Origin: Mageeibacillus sp. UBA1046
GTDB taxonomy: Bacteria > Bacillota > Clostridia > Saccharofermentanales > DTU023
Length of the DNA: 12,772 bases
NCBI GenBank assembly: GCA_002316595.1
Contig: DCDV01000004.1
Location: forward strand, 91,221 to 103,992
Direction: 5' to 3'
Part shown: positions 1 through 7,718 of the stretch, piece after piece
How positions within the stretch are numbered: position 1 is the stretch's first letter
Layout: the number at the start of each line of letters is the position of its first letter
Made by a program: the position numbers and the translations under genes
The notes under the pieces: generated by a model
What the model saw: the letters and a program-made list of their open reading frames with translations, nothing else
Database searches by the model: none
What the model was told of the DNA's origin: nothing

Positions 1-464
1 ATAATCGTTTTCAGCGCAGGAAGGAGCAAGTCCTTCTCACCCTTGTTTTGGACGATGTACACGTCATGATGGGGCTGCGGCAAAATATCTTTTAGCTTGC
101 CCAGATAACCCCTCTCCTCGTCATGCACTTCGCTGCCAATCAGGTCAGGGATAAACCAGCTGTCAGGGCCCAGCTCTATTGCATTGCTGCGGTCGACCGC
201 TATCTCCATGCCATGAAGCTTTTGTGCCTCTTCTCTGCTGTCCACTCCTGATAATTGCAGCAGAATTTGCCTGCCGTGAATCTGTGCGTTGACAACGTCA
301 AATTCTTTGACAAATCGACCGGCCTCTAAAATCTGGCATTGACTGAGCCGAAGAAATCTTTCCGGCTCGTCAGTCAGGGGCTTTACTCTAAGCCTTCCCT
401 CTATGCCATGTGTGCCAGTAATCAATCCGATAATCAAACGGTTGTTAATAGTTTTGGACCTCAA
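1..464 (-). CDS. rimM: 16S rRNA processing / 30S assembly factor RimM (3' end missing)
   Basis: RimM binds ribosomal protein S19 and helps mature the 3' (head) domain of the 30S subunit. I translated this frame by hand. It begins with the family's N-terminal signature (IIGLITGTHGIEG, then RVKPLTDEPERF), and runs on into the C-terminal PRC-barrel region (DSWFIPDLIGSEV, then LGKLKDILPQPHHDVYIV and LLLPALKTI). About 154 codons are present. The family is usually 165 to 175 residues, so roughly 15 to 20 are lost beyond the left edge. There is no ATG in frame before the first conserved block. I chose TTG at 464-462, which overlaps the khpA stop (TTGA). Alternatives are TTG at 437-435, or a rare ATT at 449-447 that sits 9 nt after a GAGG. 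Placement after rpsP-khpA is the standard Firmicutes arrangement, where trmD and rplS usually follow. Confidence 0.93.
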   Translation of the reverse strand, partial: MRSKTINNRLIIGLITGTHGIEGRLRVKPLTDEPERFLRLSQCQILEAGRFVKEFDVVNAQIHGRQILLQLSGVDSREEAQKLHGMEIAVDRSNAIELGPDSWFIPDLIGSEVHDEERGYLGKLKDILPQPHHDVYIVQNKGEKDLLLPALKTI

Positions 465-691
465 TCTACAATTTCTACCAGAATACGTCCGCCGTCCTGC
501 GAAGCTCTGGCTTTCATAATCGTCCTGATTGCATTGGCACGCCTGCCGCCCTTGCCGATAACCCGCCCCATGTCTTCCGGATCCACGTGTATTTCAAGAA
601 CCTGCTGGCGGTTCTTTTGTGTACTGACAATAGAAATCTCTTCCGGGTAACGGACTAAGGGAGTAATTAATGCGCGTAAAAAATCTTTCAT
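461..691 (-). CDS. khpA: KH-domain RNA-binding protein KhpA
   Basis: This 76-residue protein is a single KH domain. The RNA-contacting GXXG loop is GKGG at residues 46-49, inside VIGKGGRRANAI, and a C-terminal strand (RILVEIVD) closes the fold. Length and motif match the KhpA/YlqC family. In Firmicutes, KhpA pairs with KhpB (EloR/Jag) and binds many RNAs, with effects on cell elongation and division. The ATG at 691-689 overlaps the rpsP stop in an ATGA, and AGAGGA lies about 9 nt upstream inside rpsP, so translation is probably coupled to S16. Its position between rpsP and rimM is the conserved one. Family assignment is firm; the function in this organism is inferred from relatives. Confidence 0.93.
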   Translation of the reverse strand: MKDFLRALITPLVRYPEEISIVSTQKNRQQVLEIHVDPEDMGRVIGKGGRRANAIRTIMKARASQDGGRILVEIVD

Positions 692-1257
692 TGCTCGATA
701 TCCTCTGCAGCTTCGGATTTCGCATCTTTCTTATCCTCAGCCTCTTTAGCCGGCTCTTCTTCTGCCTTCTCTTCTGCAGCAGCGGCTTCTGCCTTGGCTT
801 CTTCTACTGCTTCAGCTGCTTCCACCGCCTTGACTGCTTCAGCTGCCTTGATTTCTTCGGCCTCTGCCTTGACTTCTTCTACTGCTTCCACTGCCTCTAC
901 TGCTTCAGCTGCTTCTTCTGCTGCCTTAGTTTCTTCAGCTGCTGCCACTGTCTCTGCTTTTGCAGGCTCAGCTGCTTCATCTGCTTTGCGGACATCATAT
1001 TTCTTAGAATTATCCTCAATCACACCAACTTTTTTCAGGATGCTGCGAACAGTGTCAGTTGGCTGAGCTCCCTTGGCCAGCCAGTCTCTGGCTGCCTCTT
1101 CATCAACCTGAAGCTGCTTGGGGTTAGTCTGGGGATTGTAATAACCAATCTCCTGAATAAATCTGCCGTCACGCGGTGATCTGGAATCTGCTACTACAAT
1201 CCTGTAACTGGGCTGTTTCTTAGCTCCGGTACGTTTTAAACGAATTTTTACTGCCAT
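688..1257 (-). CDS. rpsP: 30S ribosomal protein S16 with long Ala/Glu-rich C-terminal tail
   Basis: Residues 1 to about 82 are a normal S16: MAVKIRLKRTGAKKQPSYRI, then DGRFIQEIGYYNP and TDTVRSILKKVGVI. S16 binds 16S rRNA early in 30S assembly. The start is the ATG at 1257-1255, preceded by GGAGG with 5 nt spacing. An in-frame TTG at 1269 would place that Shine-Dalgarno inside the gene and is rejected. The protein is 189 residues, while most S16 proteins have 75 to 100. The extra part (about residues 85-189) is low complexity: of the last 99 residues I count 36 Ala and 31 Glu, the rest mostly Lys, Val and Asp. It is probably helical or disordered and strongly acidic. Acidic extended S16 tails are known in some phyla, notably Bacteroidota; here the tail's role is unknown. 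The gap to ffh is 49 nt, and the gene overlaps khpA by 4 nt. Confidence 0.96.
   Translation of the reverse strand: MAVKIRLKRTGAKKQPSYRIVVADSRSPRDGRFIQEIGYYNPQTNPKQLQVDEEAARDWLAKGAQPTDTVRSILKKVGVIEDNSKKYDVRKADEAAEPAKAETVAAAEETKAAEEAAEAVEAVEAVEEVKAEAEEIKAAEAVKAVEAAEAVEEAKAEAAAAEEKAEEEPAKEAEDKKDAKSEAAEDIEQ
691..1010 (-). repeat. Low-complexity tail region of rpsP with internal DNA direct repeats
   Basis: The DNA that encodes the S16 tail is built from variants of short GCT/GAA-type codon blocks. A 20-bp segment is repeated exactly at 803-822 and 896-915 (93 bp apart, 31 codons). A 23-bp segment at 791-813 recurs at 866-888 with one mismatch (75 bp apart, 25 codons). Both offsets are multiples of three, so the repeats keep the reading frame. 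This looks like growth of the tail by in-frame duplication or slippage; that origin is inference. Confidence 0.75.
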
Positions 1258-1306
1258 CTTTACCTCCAAAGATATAAATAATTTTTATTTGGTAACAGTA
1301 TCTGGC

Positions 1307-2653
1307 TTAGAAATTCATGCCAAACATACTGGACAAACCTCTCTTGCCGCCTTTTTTGCCAAAGCCGGAGAATTGTTTCATCAGTTTTTGTGTCTGCTCG
1401 TACTGACGAATTAATTTATTTACTTCCTGGATAGAAGTACCCGACCCTTCAGCGATGCGCCTTCTGCGACTGGCGTTCAAAATTTTATGATTTTCGCGCT
1501 CTTTCATAGTCATAGAGCGGATAATAGCTGCGAGACGATCGAATTCCTTCTCATCTATGTCGGTATCTTTAAGTTTTCCCCCGGCTCCGGGCAGCATGGA
1601 AACCATCTCCTGGATTGAGCCCATATCGTTTACTTGCTCGAGCTGCTCCAACATATCCTGCAGGGTAAATCTATTCTTTTGCAGTCGGTCCAGCGTTTTC
1701 TGGGCTTTTTCCTCATCGAGCTTTTTCGACGCTTTCTCCACCAGGGTAAGCACGTCACCCATGCCGAGTATACGCGATGCCATTCGCTCCGGATGGAAAA
1801 CCTCCAGCTGATCAATCTTTTCGCCCATGCCGACCAGTTTAATAGGCTTTCCGGTTATTCGTCTTATCGACAAGGCAGCGCCGCCTCGTGCATCGCCGTC
1901 CAGTTTTGTCATTATAAAGCCGTCAAGGCCAATTTCACGGTCAAATTCCAAGGCTATGTTGACCGCTTCCTGACCGATCATTGCGTCTAAGATTAATAAT
2001 TTTTCATCAGGGTTTACAACGGAGGCGATTGCTTTGAGTTCAGTCATCATTTCCCCATCGATCGTCATACGTCCGGCTGTATCCACAATCAGAGTGTCAG
2101 AGAGCAGGTAGCGCCCTCTGTCCATAGCTTCCTGGGCAATGACCTCAGCCCTCTTCTCTTCTTTATTGATATAACAGGGGACGTCAATGCTCTGGGCCAG
2201 GATATTCAGCTGATCCGCAGCAGCAGGACGATGCACGTCAACTGAAGTCAGGATTGGCTTCTTGCCCTGTTCCTTCAAGTGATAGGCAAGCTTTGCCGCT
2301 GTTGTCGTCTTCCCGGCGCCTTGCAAGCCATAAAGCATATATACTGTAAAACCTTTAGGGTTAATGGCTAATTTGCTCTCTGATCCCCCCAGGATTTCCG
2401 TTAAAGAATCATGAACAATCTTGACGATCTGCTGTCCGGGAGTAATGCTCTGCATAACTTCTGAGCCAGCGGCTTTTGCGGATATTTCATTAGTGAGATC
2501 TTTTACCACCTGATAGTGTACGTCAGCCTCAAGCAGAGCAAGTCTTATTTCACGCATCATATCTTTCAGATCACGCTCAGTGATTCTGCTTTTCCCGCGC
2601 ATCTTATCGGTGATCGCTTGTAGTTTTTCGGATAATCCTTGGAAAACTGCCAT
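1307..2653 (-). CDS. ffh: Signal recognition particle protein Ffh (SRP54)
   Basis: Ffh is the GTPase and signal-peptide-binding subunit of the signal recognition particle. With the 4.5S/scRNA it delivers ribosomes making membrane or secreted proteins to FtsY. Length is 448 residues, normal for the family. The order is: N helical bundle (1-95); G domain with the P-loop GLQGAGKTT (109-117), DVHRPAA (139-145), DTAGR (191-195) and TKLDGDARGG (249-258); then the M domain from about 300, starting at GMGDVLTLVEKA. The M domain keeps the RNA-binding stretch SRRRRIAEGSG and ends in a Gly/Lys/Met-rich tail. The ATG at 2653 follows AGGAG with 5 nt spacing. It lies 45 nt after ylxM, probably in one transcript with it. 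The SRP RNA gene is not in the window. Confidence 0.98.
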   Translation of the reverse strand: MAVFQGLSEKLQAITDKMRGKSRITERDLKDMMREIRLALLEADVHYQVVKDLTNEISAKAAGSEVMQSITPGQQIVKIVHDSLTEILGGSESKLAINPKGFTVYMLYGLQGAGKTTTAAKLAYHLKEQGKKPILTSVDVHRPAAADQLNILAQSIDVPCYINKEEKRAEVIAQEAMDRGRYLLSDTLIVDTAGRMTIDGEMMTELKAIASVVNPDEKLLILDAMIGQEAVNIALEFDREIGLDGFIMTKLDGDARGGAALSIRRITGKPIKLVGMGEKIDQLEVFHPERMASRILGMGDVLTLVEKASKKLDEEKAQKTLDRLQKNRFTLQDMLEQLEQVNDMGSIQEMVSMLPGAGGKLKDTDIDEKEFDRLAAIIRSMTMKERENHKILNASRRRRIAEGSGTSIQEVNKLIRQYEQTQKLMKQFSGFGKKGGKRGLSSMFGMNF

Positions 2654-2698
2654 GTTCTCTCCTGTCAGTTAATATGTTTCCTGCCGTAGTATCTGCTT

Positions 2699-3067
2699 TC
2701 AGTATCTATCCTTCTTGCCGGGGTCCTCAATTTCCTGCCACTCAGCCAGCACTTGCTTGACTTCAGGCCAGCTGGTCAACTTAATCGCCTTCTTTAATCT
2801 GTCTTTGAGAACTCCGCTGCGGGAAAATATCTCCACCAGATTAAGCGTCTGATCAAATTCTTCCAGTTTCAGCACAGCGCGATGAACAATGGAATTTACC
2901 GCCTGACGAGAGATGCCTTTGATCTGACTGATCTCAAACAAAGACAGATCTTCGTAGTAAAACAAGATCATCATCTCTCTTTGCCTGTCATTCAGCAGGC
3001 TGTTGTAGAAATCCATCAGCGTGCAAATGCGCATATGTCTGTTTTCCGGATCAATCAGCTCGGACAT
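2699..3067 (-). CDS. ylxM: YlxM/p13-family SRP-associated helix-turn-helix protein
   Basis: The 122-residue product matches the YlxM (UPF0122) family, which resembles sigma-70 region 4. It has the DFYNSLLNDRQREMM block (19-33), the acidic YYEDLSLFEI (37-46) and a helix-turn-helix ending in GISRQAVNSIVHRA (51-64). In Streptococcus mutans and relatives, YlxM is encoded with ffh and has been linked to SRP activity; its molecular job is poorly defined. Two starts are possible. ATG 3067 has no Shine-Dalgarno at all and coincides with a predicted transcription start. ATG 3034 (residue 12) has only a weak GGA about 10 nt upstream and would trim the N-terminus compared with Bacillus YlxM. I kept 3067 on family alignment from memory. 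A 155-bp gap separates it from ftsY. Confidence 0.9.
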   Translation of the reverse strand: MSELIDPENRHMRICTLMDFYNSLLNDRQREMMILFYYEDLSLFEISQIKGISRQAVNSIVHRAVLKLEEFDQTLNLVEIFSRSGVLKDRLKKAIKLTSWPEVKQVLAEWQEIEDPGKKDRY

Positions 3068-3073
3068 AATGAA

Positions 3074-3102
3074 AGGATATAGGGGAATTCAACTGCTGTC
3101 AA
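3074..3102 (-). promoter_or_regulatory. Predicted sigma-A promoter for ylxM-ffh-rpsP-khpA-rimM
   Basis: On the minus strand, a perfect -35 box TTGACA (3102-3097) is followed by exactly 17 bp and a -10 box TATCCT (3079-3074, 4 of 6). An alternative -10, TATATC at 3081-3076, has 15-bp spacing. The expected start point, 7 nt past the -10, is position 3067, the A of the ylxM ATG. This is the best promoter between ftsY and ylxM and would start a separate transcript for the left-hand genes. Confidence 0.6.
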
Positions 3103-3105
3103 GAT

Positions 3106-3164
3106 AAAATATTGACACTAGATAAGTAAGTCGCTCTGAAATGATTATTATTATTCAATATTTT
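3106..3164. repeat. A/T-rich inverted repeat upstream of the ylxM promoter
   Basis: Exact 10-bp arms AAAATATTGA (3106-3115) and TCAATATTTT (3155-3164) are separated by 39 bp. The inner arm ends 4 bp upstream of the ylxM -35 box. Position suggests an operator or UP-element region, but the arms are very A/T-rich and could match by chance. The rest of the 3068-3222 gap shows no gene and no convincing terminator after ftsY. Confidence 0.4.
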
Positions 3165-3222
3165 GCAACAATTACTTTTATTCACTATATTTATTACCGG
3201 TGATCATCTGCCATCTACAGCA

Positions 3223-4137
3223 TCAATCCGGCAAGAGAGAATCAACGAACAGTTCGGCATCAAAGGGGGCTAAGTCGTCAATGCCTTCGCCTAAGCCCGC
3301 ATAAACCAGCGGAATACCTGTATCGTCAACTACCGCCAGAGCTATGCCGCCTTTAGCATTGCCGTCCAGCTTGGTAATAATCAGGCCATCCAGTGAGGTT
3401 ACTTCATTGAAAGCCCTGGCCTGTATAACCGCATTTTGTCCGGTAGTTGCGTCTAAAACGAGAAAATTATGGATGACCGCCCCTGCCTCTTCACCTTCAC
3501 GGGCCGCGACCCGGTGCATCTTCTCCATTTCGTTCATCAAGTTCGGTTTGTTATGCAGTCTGCCGGCAGTATCAATTATCAGGAGCTTGACGTTTCTGGC
3601 TTTGGCGGATTGCATGGCGTCAAAAACTACTGCGGCAGGATCAGATCCCAGAGTATTGGAGATGACAGGAACATTAGTCCTCTCCCCCCAGGTCTGCAAT
3701 TGCTCTATGGCTGCCGCTCTGAAAGTGTCTGCCGCTGCAAGCATTGTTTTTATACCCTGACGTTGATAGAGGGCTGCGATTTTCGCGGCAGTAGTTGTCT
3801 TGCCGGTTCCATTAACACCAAGTACAAAGACGACATTCAGTTGCTTGAAATCCGGCTGAAAAGGTTTGGTCTCAAGTATTTCCAGCATATCCCTTTTTAG
3901 AGTTTCCAGAACATACCCGCGATCGACCTTACCCTCCCTGCGAACTCTCTCCCGGATTGAATCTGTCAATTTGGTTGCAACCTGGACCCCTGCGTCAGCC
4001 TGAATAAGGATCATTTCCAGTTCATCGAGGAAATCCTCATCATATACTCCTAAGCTGGCCGCTACGCGGTTAAAGCCTTCTGTCACGGCTAGCCTGGTCT
4101 TGGACAGACCTTCTTTAAATTTGTCAAATAAGCTCAC
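3223..4137 (-). CDS. ftsY: Signal recognition particle receptor FtsY
   Basis: FtsY is the membrane-associated GTPase that docks Ffh-bound ribosomes at the Sec translocon. It has 304 residues and a very short N-terminus in place of the long acidic A domain of proteobacterial FtsY, as in other Gram-positives. The N domain is followed by the G domain: P-loop GVNGTGKTT (107-115), DTFRAAA (137-143), DTAGR (189-193), TKLDGNAKGG (255-264) and the closing GLGEGIDDLAPFD (281-293). These motifs distinguish FtsY from Ffh, and there is no M domain. The start codon is GTG at 4137-4135, overlapping the smc stop as GTGA, with AGGAG 8 nt upstream inside smc. Translation is likely coupled to smc. Confidence 0.98.
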   Translation of the reverse strand: MSLFDKFKEGLSKTRLAVTEGFNRVAASLGVYDEDFLDELEMILIQADAGVQVATKLTDSIRERVRREGKVDRGYVLETLKRDMLEILETKPFQPDFKQLNVVFVLGVNGTGKTTTAAKIAALYQRQGIKTMLAAADTFRAAAIEQLQTWGERTNVPVISNTLGSDPAAVVFDAMQSAKARNVKLLIIDTAGRLHNKPNLMNEMEKMHRVAAREGEEAGAVIHNFLVLDATTGQNAVIQARAFNEVTSLDGLIITKLDGNAKGGIALAVVDDTGIPLVYAGLGEGIDDLAPFDAELFVDSLLPD

Positions 4138-7100
4138 TGATGAATCTCCTGTGAATAATCAGATAATTTCATTGAATAAATGCTGGAGACACCACGCTCC
4201 TGCATTGTCACTCCGTATAAACGCGCAGCTGCTTCCATGGTGCCTTTGCGGTGAGTAACCAGAATGAACTGTGTCTCATCAGCGTAACGGGCAATATAGT
4301 CCGTAAATCTGAGGACATTGGCATCATCAAGTGTTGATTCGACCTCGTCAAAGACACAGAAAGGCGCAGGTTTGAGCTTGAAGATAGCAAATAGAAGAGC
4401 GATAGCGGTAAGACTGCGCTCACCACCGGAAAGCAGATTCAAGTTCTGCAGGCGTTTACCCGGCGGCTGCGCCTTGATAATTATGTCAGTGCACAAAATA
4501 TCATCCGGATCCTCTAAGAGCAGTTCGGCGTAACCTCCGCCGAACAGTTCGCGAAATACAGTATCAAAATTTAGACTGATGTCGGCAAAGTACAGATTGA
4601 ACTGTTTTTCCATTTCTTTATCCAGGTCACGTATCAGGTCAGACAGCTCACTTCTAGATCGCTCAATATCATCTCGCTGCCGTTCCATGAAACTATAGCG
4701 GTCAATAACTGACTCATACTCAGTGATAGCGTCTACGTTCACCGGTCCCAGATCCCTGATCTTTGTCTTTAGCTGATTTAGCTCTCTTTGACTCTTATTG
4801 GGACTTGTTATTTCCTGACGCCAGTCATCCGCGGTGGCATAAGTCAATTCGTAATCTTCCCAGAGACGGTTTCTCAGCAAATCATTATTCTGCTGCAATC
4901 TGAGATGAGCTTCTTCCGTTTTTCCCAACTCACCCTTTACGGCGGCCATGCTCTCAGCCTGAGCTTCCAGATTCTGGAAAAGTCTTTGTCTTTCCGCCTC
5001 CAGCAATTCCTTTTCCTTATTATTTTCCGTCACTTCGCCAATCAAATCAGAAACTTCCCGGCGTGAGGCTTCAATATCTGATTCAAGCCGGAGCAGTTTA
5101 GCGTTATTATCTGTCTGAGCCTTCTCAGAATCGCTGATTGTTTTCTCCAGCTGACTGCGCCTGGCTGTGTCAGCAGCTGATTGTTCGGCCAAGTGGGAAA
5201 CGAAATCCAAAATACCTGACAGTGATTGCTCTATTGAGCCTAATGATACTTTTAGATCTGTAACTCGTTCACGCAGCGAATTTCGCTTCGACCTGTCAAC
5301 TTCGCGCTGTGAACTCTCCTGATCAATTTCACCGGATAGTCGGACCAGACTTTCTTCAGCTGCGCTCTTTTCTGTTTGCTTTGTCTGCAAGGCAGAAATA
5401 TTTTTTTCTCGTTCAGTTTCCAGGCTGACAAGCCTTTCCTGATTCTGGCGGATTTCGCTCTCAAGCTTTTCAATTCCACGTTCAGTATTTTCTGTCTGTA
5501 TCTTCTTAGAGCTGCTTTCAGCTTCAATTTCCTGCAATTTTTGCAGCAATTCTTCGTTTAGCTCCTCCGCCTTTCTCAGCTCTTCCTGGGCAGAAGTGAT
5601 TTTCTCAGTCAGATCTGAATTTTTGCTTTTCAACTTTTCGATCTCGAGACCAAGCTCAGTGATACGGCCGCTGCGGCCAATAATCCCAGCCGAATTGCTG
5701 TTGATGGATCCACCTGTTATGGAGCCTCCCGGATTTATTATCTCACCGCTGAGTGTGACGATTCTGCTGCTGTGCTGTAATTTCTTTGCCAGACTCAAAG
5801 CCTGAGGCAGGTCTTCGACTACCAGAGTTTTACCCAGGATATTGCCAATAATTCCTTTAATCTCTGCGGAACATTTAACAATCTCAGCGGCGACACCTAA
5901 ATAACCCCTATGCTCAGCAGCAATATCCAATGTCTGTCTGTCAAGCTTGCGAGCTTTAATCGTATCGATGGGCAAAAAGGTAGCGCGGCCGTTTTTCGAA
6001 TTCTTTAACCATTCGATCAAGTTTTTTGCACTGTCTTCGGTCGCAGTAACTATATGGTTGGCACTGGCTCCTAAAGCAATTTCTATGGCAGTGGCATATT
6101 CTTGTTCCACTTCCAGAAGCGAAGCCAAAGGTCCTTTGACTTCCGGAGCGAATGCCGGATCGTTTTGGACCTTTTGCATGATTCTTTTAACAGGAATCTG
6201 GTAGCCTTCCAGACTATCTTCCAGTTTTTGCAAGGTTGACTGCTGGTATTCCAAATCTCTGATACTCTGATCTGATTCCTGTTTCTTTTCTTTCAGCGAA
6301 GCAAGCTGGTCTTTTTTTGTTTGCAGTAATTGAACGTTGTTTTTATTTTCCGACTCAATCAGGTTAATTTTTTCCAAATCAGCTGCCAGATCCTTTTGCC
6401 TGTTCTCTTTCTCCTGCGAAAGGGCGGCTATCTCTTGAGTCAATTTTGTCTGCTGCGAATCCAGGCCGTCAATCTGTCTTTTAAGCAGCTCCGCTTCACT
6501 CTCCAATCGGGCTATAGCAGTGTCTGCGGCAAATATCTTCTCTCTTGTCTCAGCCAATGTCTGCCGGCGCAGCTCCTGTTCTCTGGCCTGCTCGTCCATC
6601 TTGGTCAGGATAGCATCATACTGGGATTCAACTTCCGATAATTGACTGCTGAAGGCTTCCTTCTGCCGTTCCAGAACTGATCTCTTGTGTTCTCTGGTTT
6701 CCTTTTCCGCTGCCAGCAATTCCTGACTGCGGTCAAGCCTTTCTAGTTCAGCGACAGCCTCGTTTTTTTCCTTCTCCAGATGCTTGTTTTGTTCCTTAAG
6801 CAAACCGATATTATTTATTAGCAAGGATTGCTGATCCAGCTTATCTCCATGCTCAGTGCGAAGCTTTTCGATGTGAGCTTCCTTTTCTTTGATGATCTGC
6901 CCTATCCCCTCATTTCTTTGTCTGATCTTGAGGATATTGGCTTCTGCATCAGCCAGATCTGCCGCTAATTGCTGTTTTGACTCTTCCAGCTTTTCTGCCT
7001 CTTGTTCTTTAATGCTAAGCTGATGCAGGAGCAGCGCAATATCCAGTTTCTTGATCTCAGCTGAAATCTCCAGATAGGCCCTGGCCTTTTCAGATTGCCC

Positions 7101-7718
7101 CTTAAGAGGTTCTATGCGGGTTGAAAGTTCTCCGATTATATCGTTAATACGTATAAGATTTGCGTCAGTTTTGGCTAATTTCCGTTCCGTTTCCGATTTG
7201 CGTGTCTTATATTTCACTATGCCGGAGGCTTCATCAAAAATTCGTCTGCGGTCTTCAGATTTAGAGCTCAGTATTTCATCAACTTTACCCTGACTGACTA
7301 AAGAATAGCCGTCTCTCCCTATGCCTGTATCCATTAACAAAGCTGTGATGTCCTTCAGCCGGCAGGGTGTCTGATTGATCATATATTCGCTCTCACCTGA
7401 ACGGTAATAGCGTCTGACGATGCGGACATGATTGTATTCAACGGGCAAGGTATTGTCGCTGTTATCTAAATTTATTGCTACCTCGGCAAAGCCCATTGCG
7501 CGTCTGTTCGCAGTGCCGCTAAAGACAATATCTTCCATTTTGTCACCGCGCAGTGACTTAGCGCTTTGCTCACCCAGAACCCAGCGAATCGCATCAGTGA
7601 CGTTGGATTTTCCCGAACCGTTGGGACCCACAATGGCGGTAATGCCTTCGTGGAATTCAATGATCGTACGTTCAGGGAAAGATTTAAAACCCTGCATTTC
7701 CAGAGAGGTTAAATGCAT
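4134..7718 (-). CDS. smc: Chromosome segregation/condensation ATPase Smc
   Basis: Smc dimerises and, with ScpA and ScpB, extrudes and organises newly replicated DNA. At 1194 residues the length is typical. The N-terminal head has the Walker A motif GPNGSGKS (31-38). Long coiled coils rich in Glu, Lys, Leu and Gln run from about 170-500 and 690-1000. Between them lies the hinge (about 515-680) with the conserved glycines of NPGGSITGGS. The C-terminal head has the signature LSGGERS (near residue 1097) and Walker B plus catalytic Glu in CVFDEVES, followed by TLDDANV. Firmicutes usually show DEVEAALD here, so the Ser-Thr is a mild variation. The ATG shares its A with the rnc stop (TGATG), and AGAGG lies 8 nt upstream. 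scpA and scpB are not in the window. Confidence 0.98.
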   Translation of the reverse strand: MHLTSLEMQGFKSFPERTIIEFHEGITAIVGPNGSGKSNVTDAIRWVLGEQSAKSLRGDKMEDIVFSGTANRRAMGFAEVAINLDNSDNTLPVEYNHVRIVRRYYRSGESEYMINQTPCRLKDITALLMDTGIGRDGYSLVSQGKVDEILSSKSEDRRRIFDEASGIVKYKTRKSETERKLAKTDANLIRINDIIGELSTRIEPLKGQSEKARAYLEISAEIKKLDIALLLHQLSIKEQEAEKLEESKQQLAADLADAEANILKIRQRNEGIGQIIKEKEAHIEKLRTEHGDKLDQQSLLINNIGLLKEQNKHLEKEKNEAVAELERLDRSQELLAAEKETREHKRSVLERQKEAFSSQLSEVESQYDAILTKMDEQAREQELRRQTLAETREKIFAADTAIARLESEAELLKRQIDGLDSQQTKLTQEIAALSQEKENRQKDLAADLEKINLIESENKNNVQLLQTKKDQLASLKEKKQESDQSIRDLEYQQSTLQKLEDSLEGYQIPVKRIMQKVQNDPAFAPEVKGPLASLLEVEQEYATAIEIALGASANHIVTATEDSAKNLIEWLKNSKNGRATFLPIDTIKARKLDRQTLDIAAEHRGYLGVAAEIVKCSAEIKGIIGNILGKTLVVEDLPQALSLAKKLQHSSRIVTLSGEIINPGGSITGGSINSNSAGIIGRSGRITELGLEIEKLKSKNSDLTEKITSAQEELRKAEELNEELLQKLQEIEAESSSKKIQTENTERGIEKLESEIRQNQERLVSLETEREKNISALQTKQTEKSAAEESLVRLSGEIDQESSQREVDRSKRNSLRERVTDLKVSLGSIEQSLSGILDFVSHLAEQSAADTARRSQLEKTISDSEKAQTDNNAKLLRLESDIEASRREVSDLIGEVTENNKEKELLEAERQRLFQNLEAQAESMAAVKGELGKTEEAHLRLQQNNDLLRNRLWEDYELTYATADDWRQEITSPNKSQRELNQLKTKIRDLGPVNVDAITEYESVIDRYSFMERQRDDIERSRSELSDLIRDLDKEMEKQFNLYFADISLNFDTVFRELFGGGYAELLLEDPDDILCTDIIIKAQPPGKRLQNLNLLSGGERSLTAIALLFAIFKLKPAPFCVFDEVESTLDDANVLRFTDYIARYADETQFILVTHRKGTMEAAARLYGVTMQERGVSSIYSMKLSDYSQEIHQ

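Noticed and set aside
670..1179. A 169-codon plus-strand frame rich in Cys, Phe, Leu and Ser
   Set aside because: It is the complement of the low-complexity rpsP tail; the odd composition follows from Ala/Glu codons read backwards, and the minus strand holds clear S16.
1258..1269. Longer rpsP starting at TTG 1269
   Set aside because: The GGAGG ribosome binding site would lie inside the gene; ATG 1257 gives the universal MAVKIRLKR start.
3112..3117. Plus-strand TTGACA in the ftsY-ylxM gap
   Set aside because: No matching -10 box at 16-18 bp and no plus-strand gene to drive.
3223..4137. Possibility that ftsY is a second ffh copy
   Set aside because: It lacks the M domain and carries FtsY-specific motifs (DTFRAAA, GLGEGIDDLAPF).
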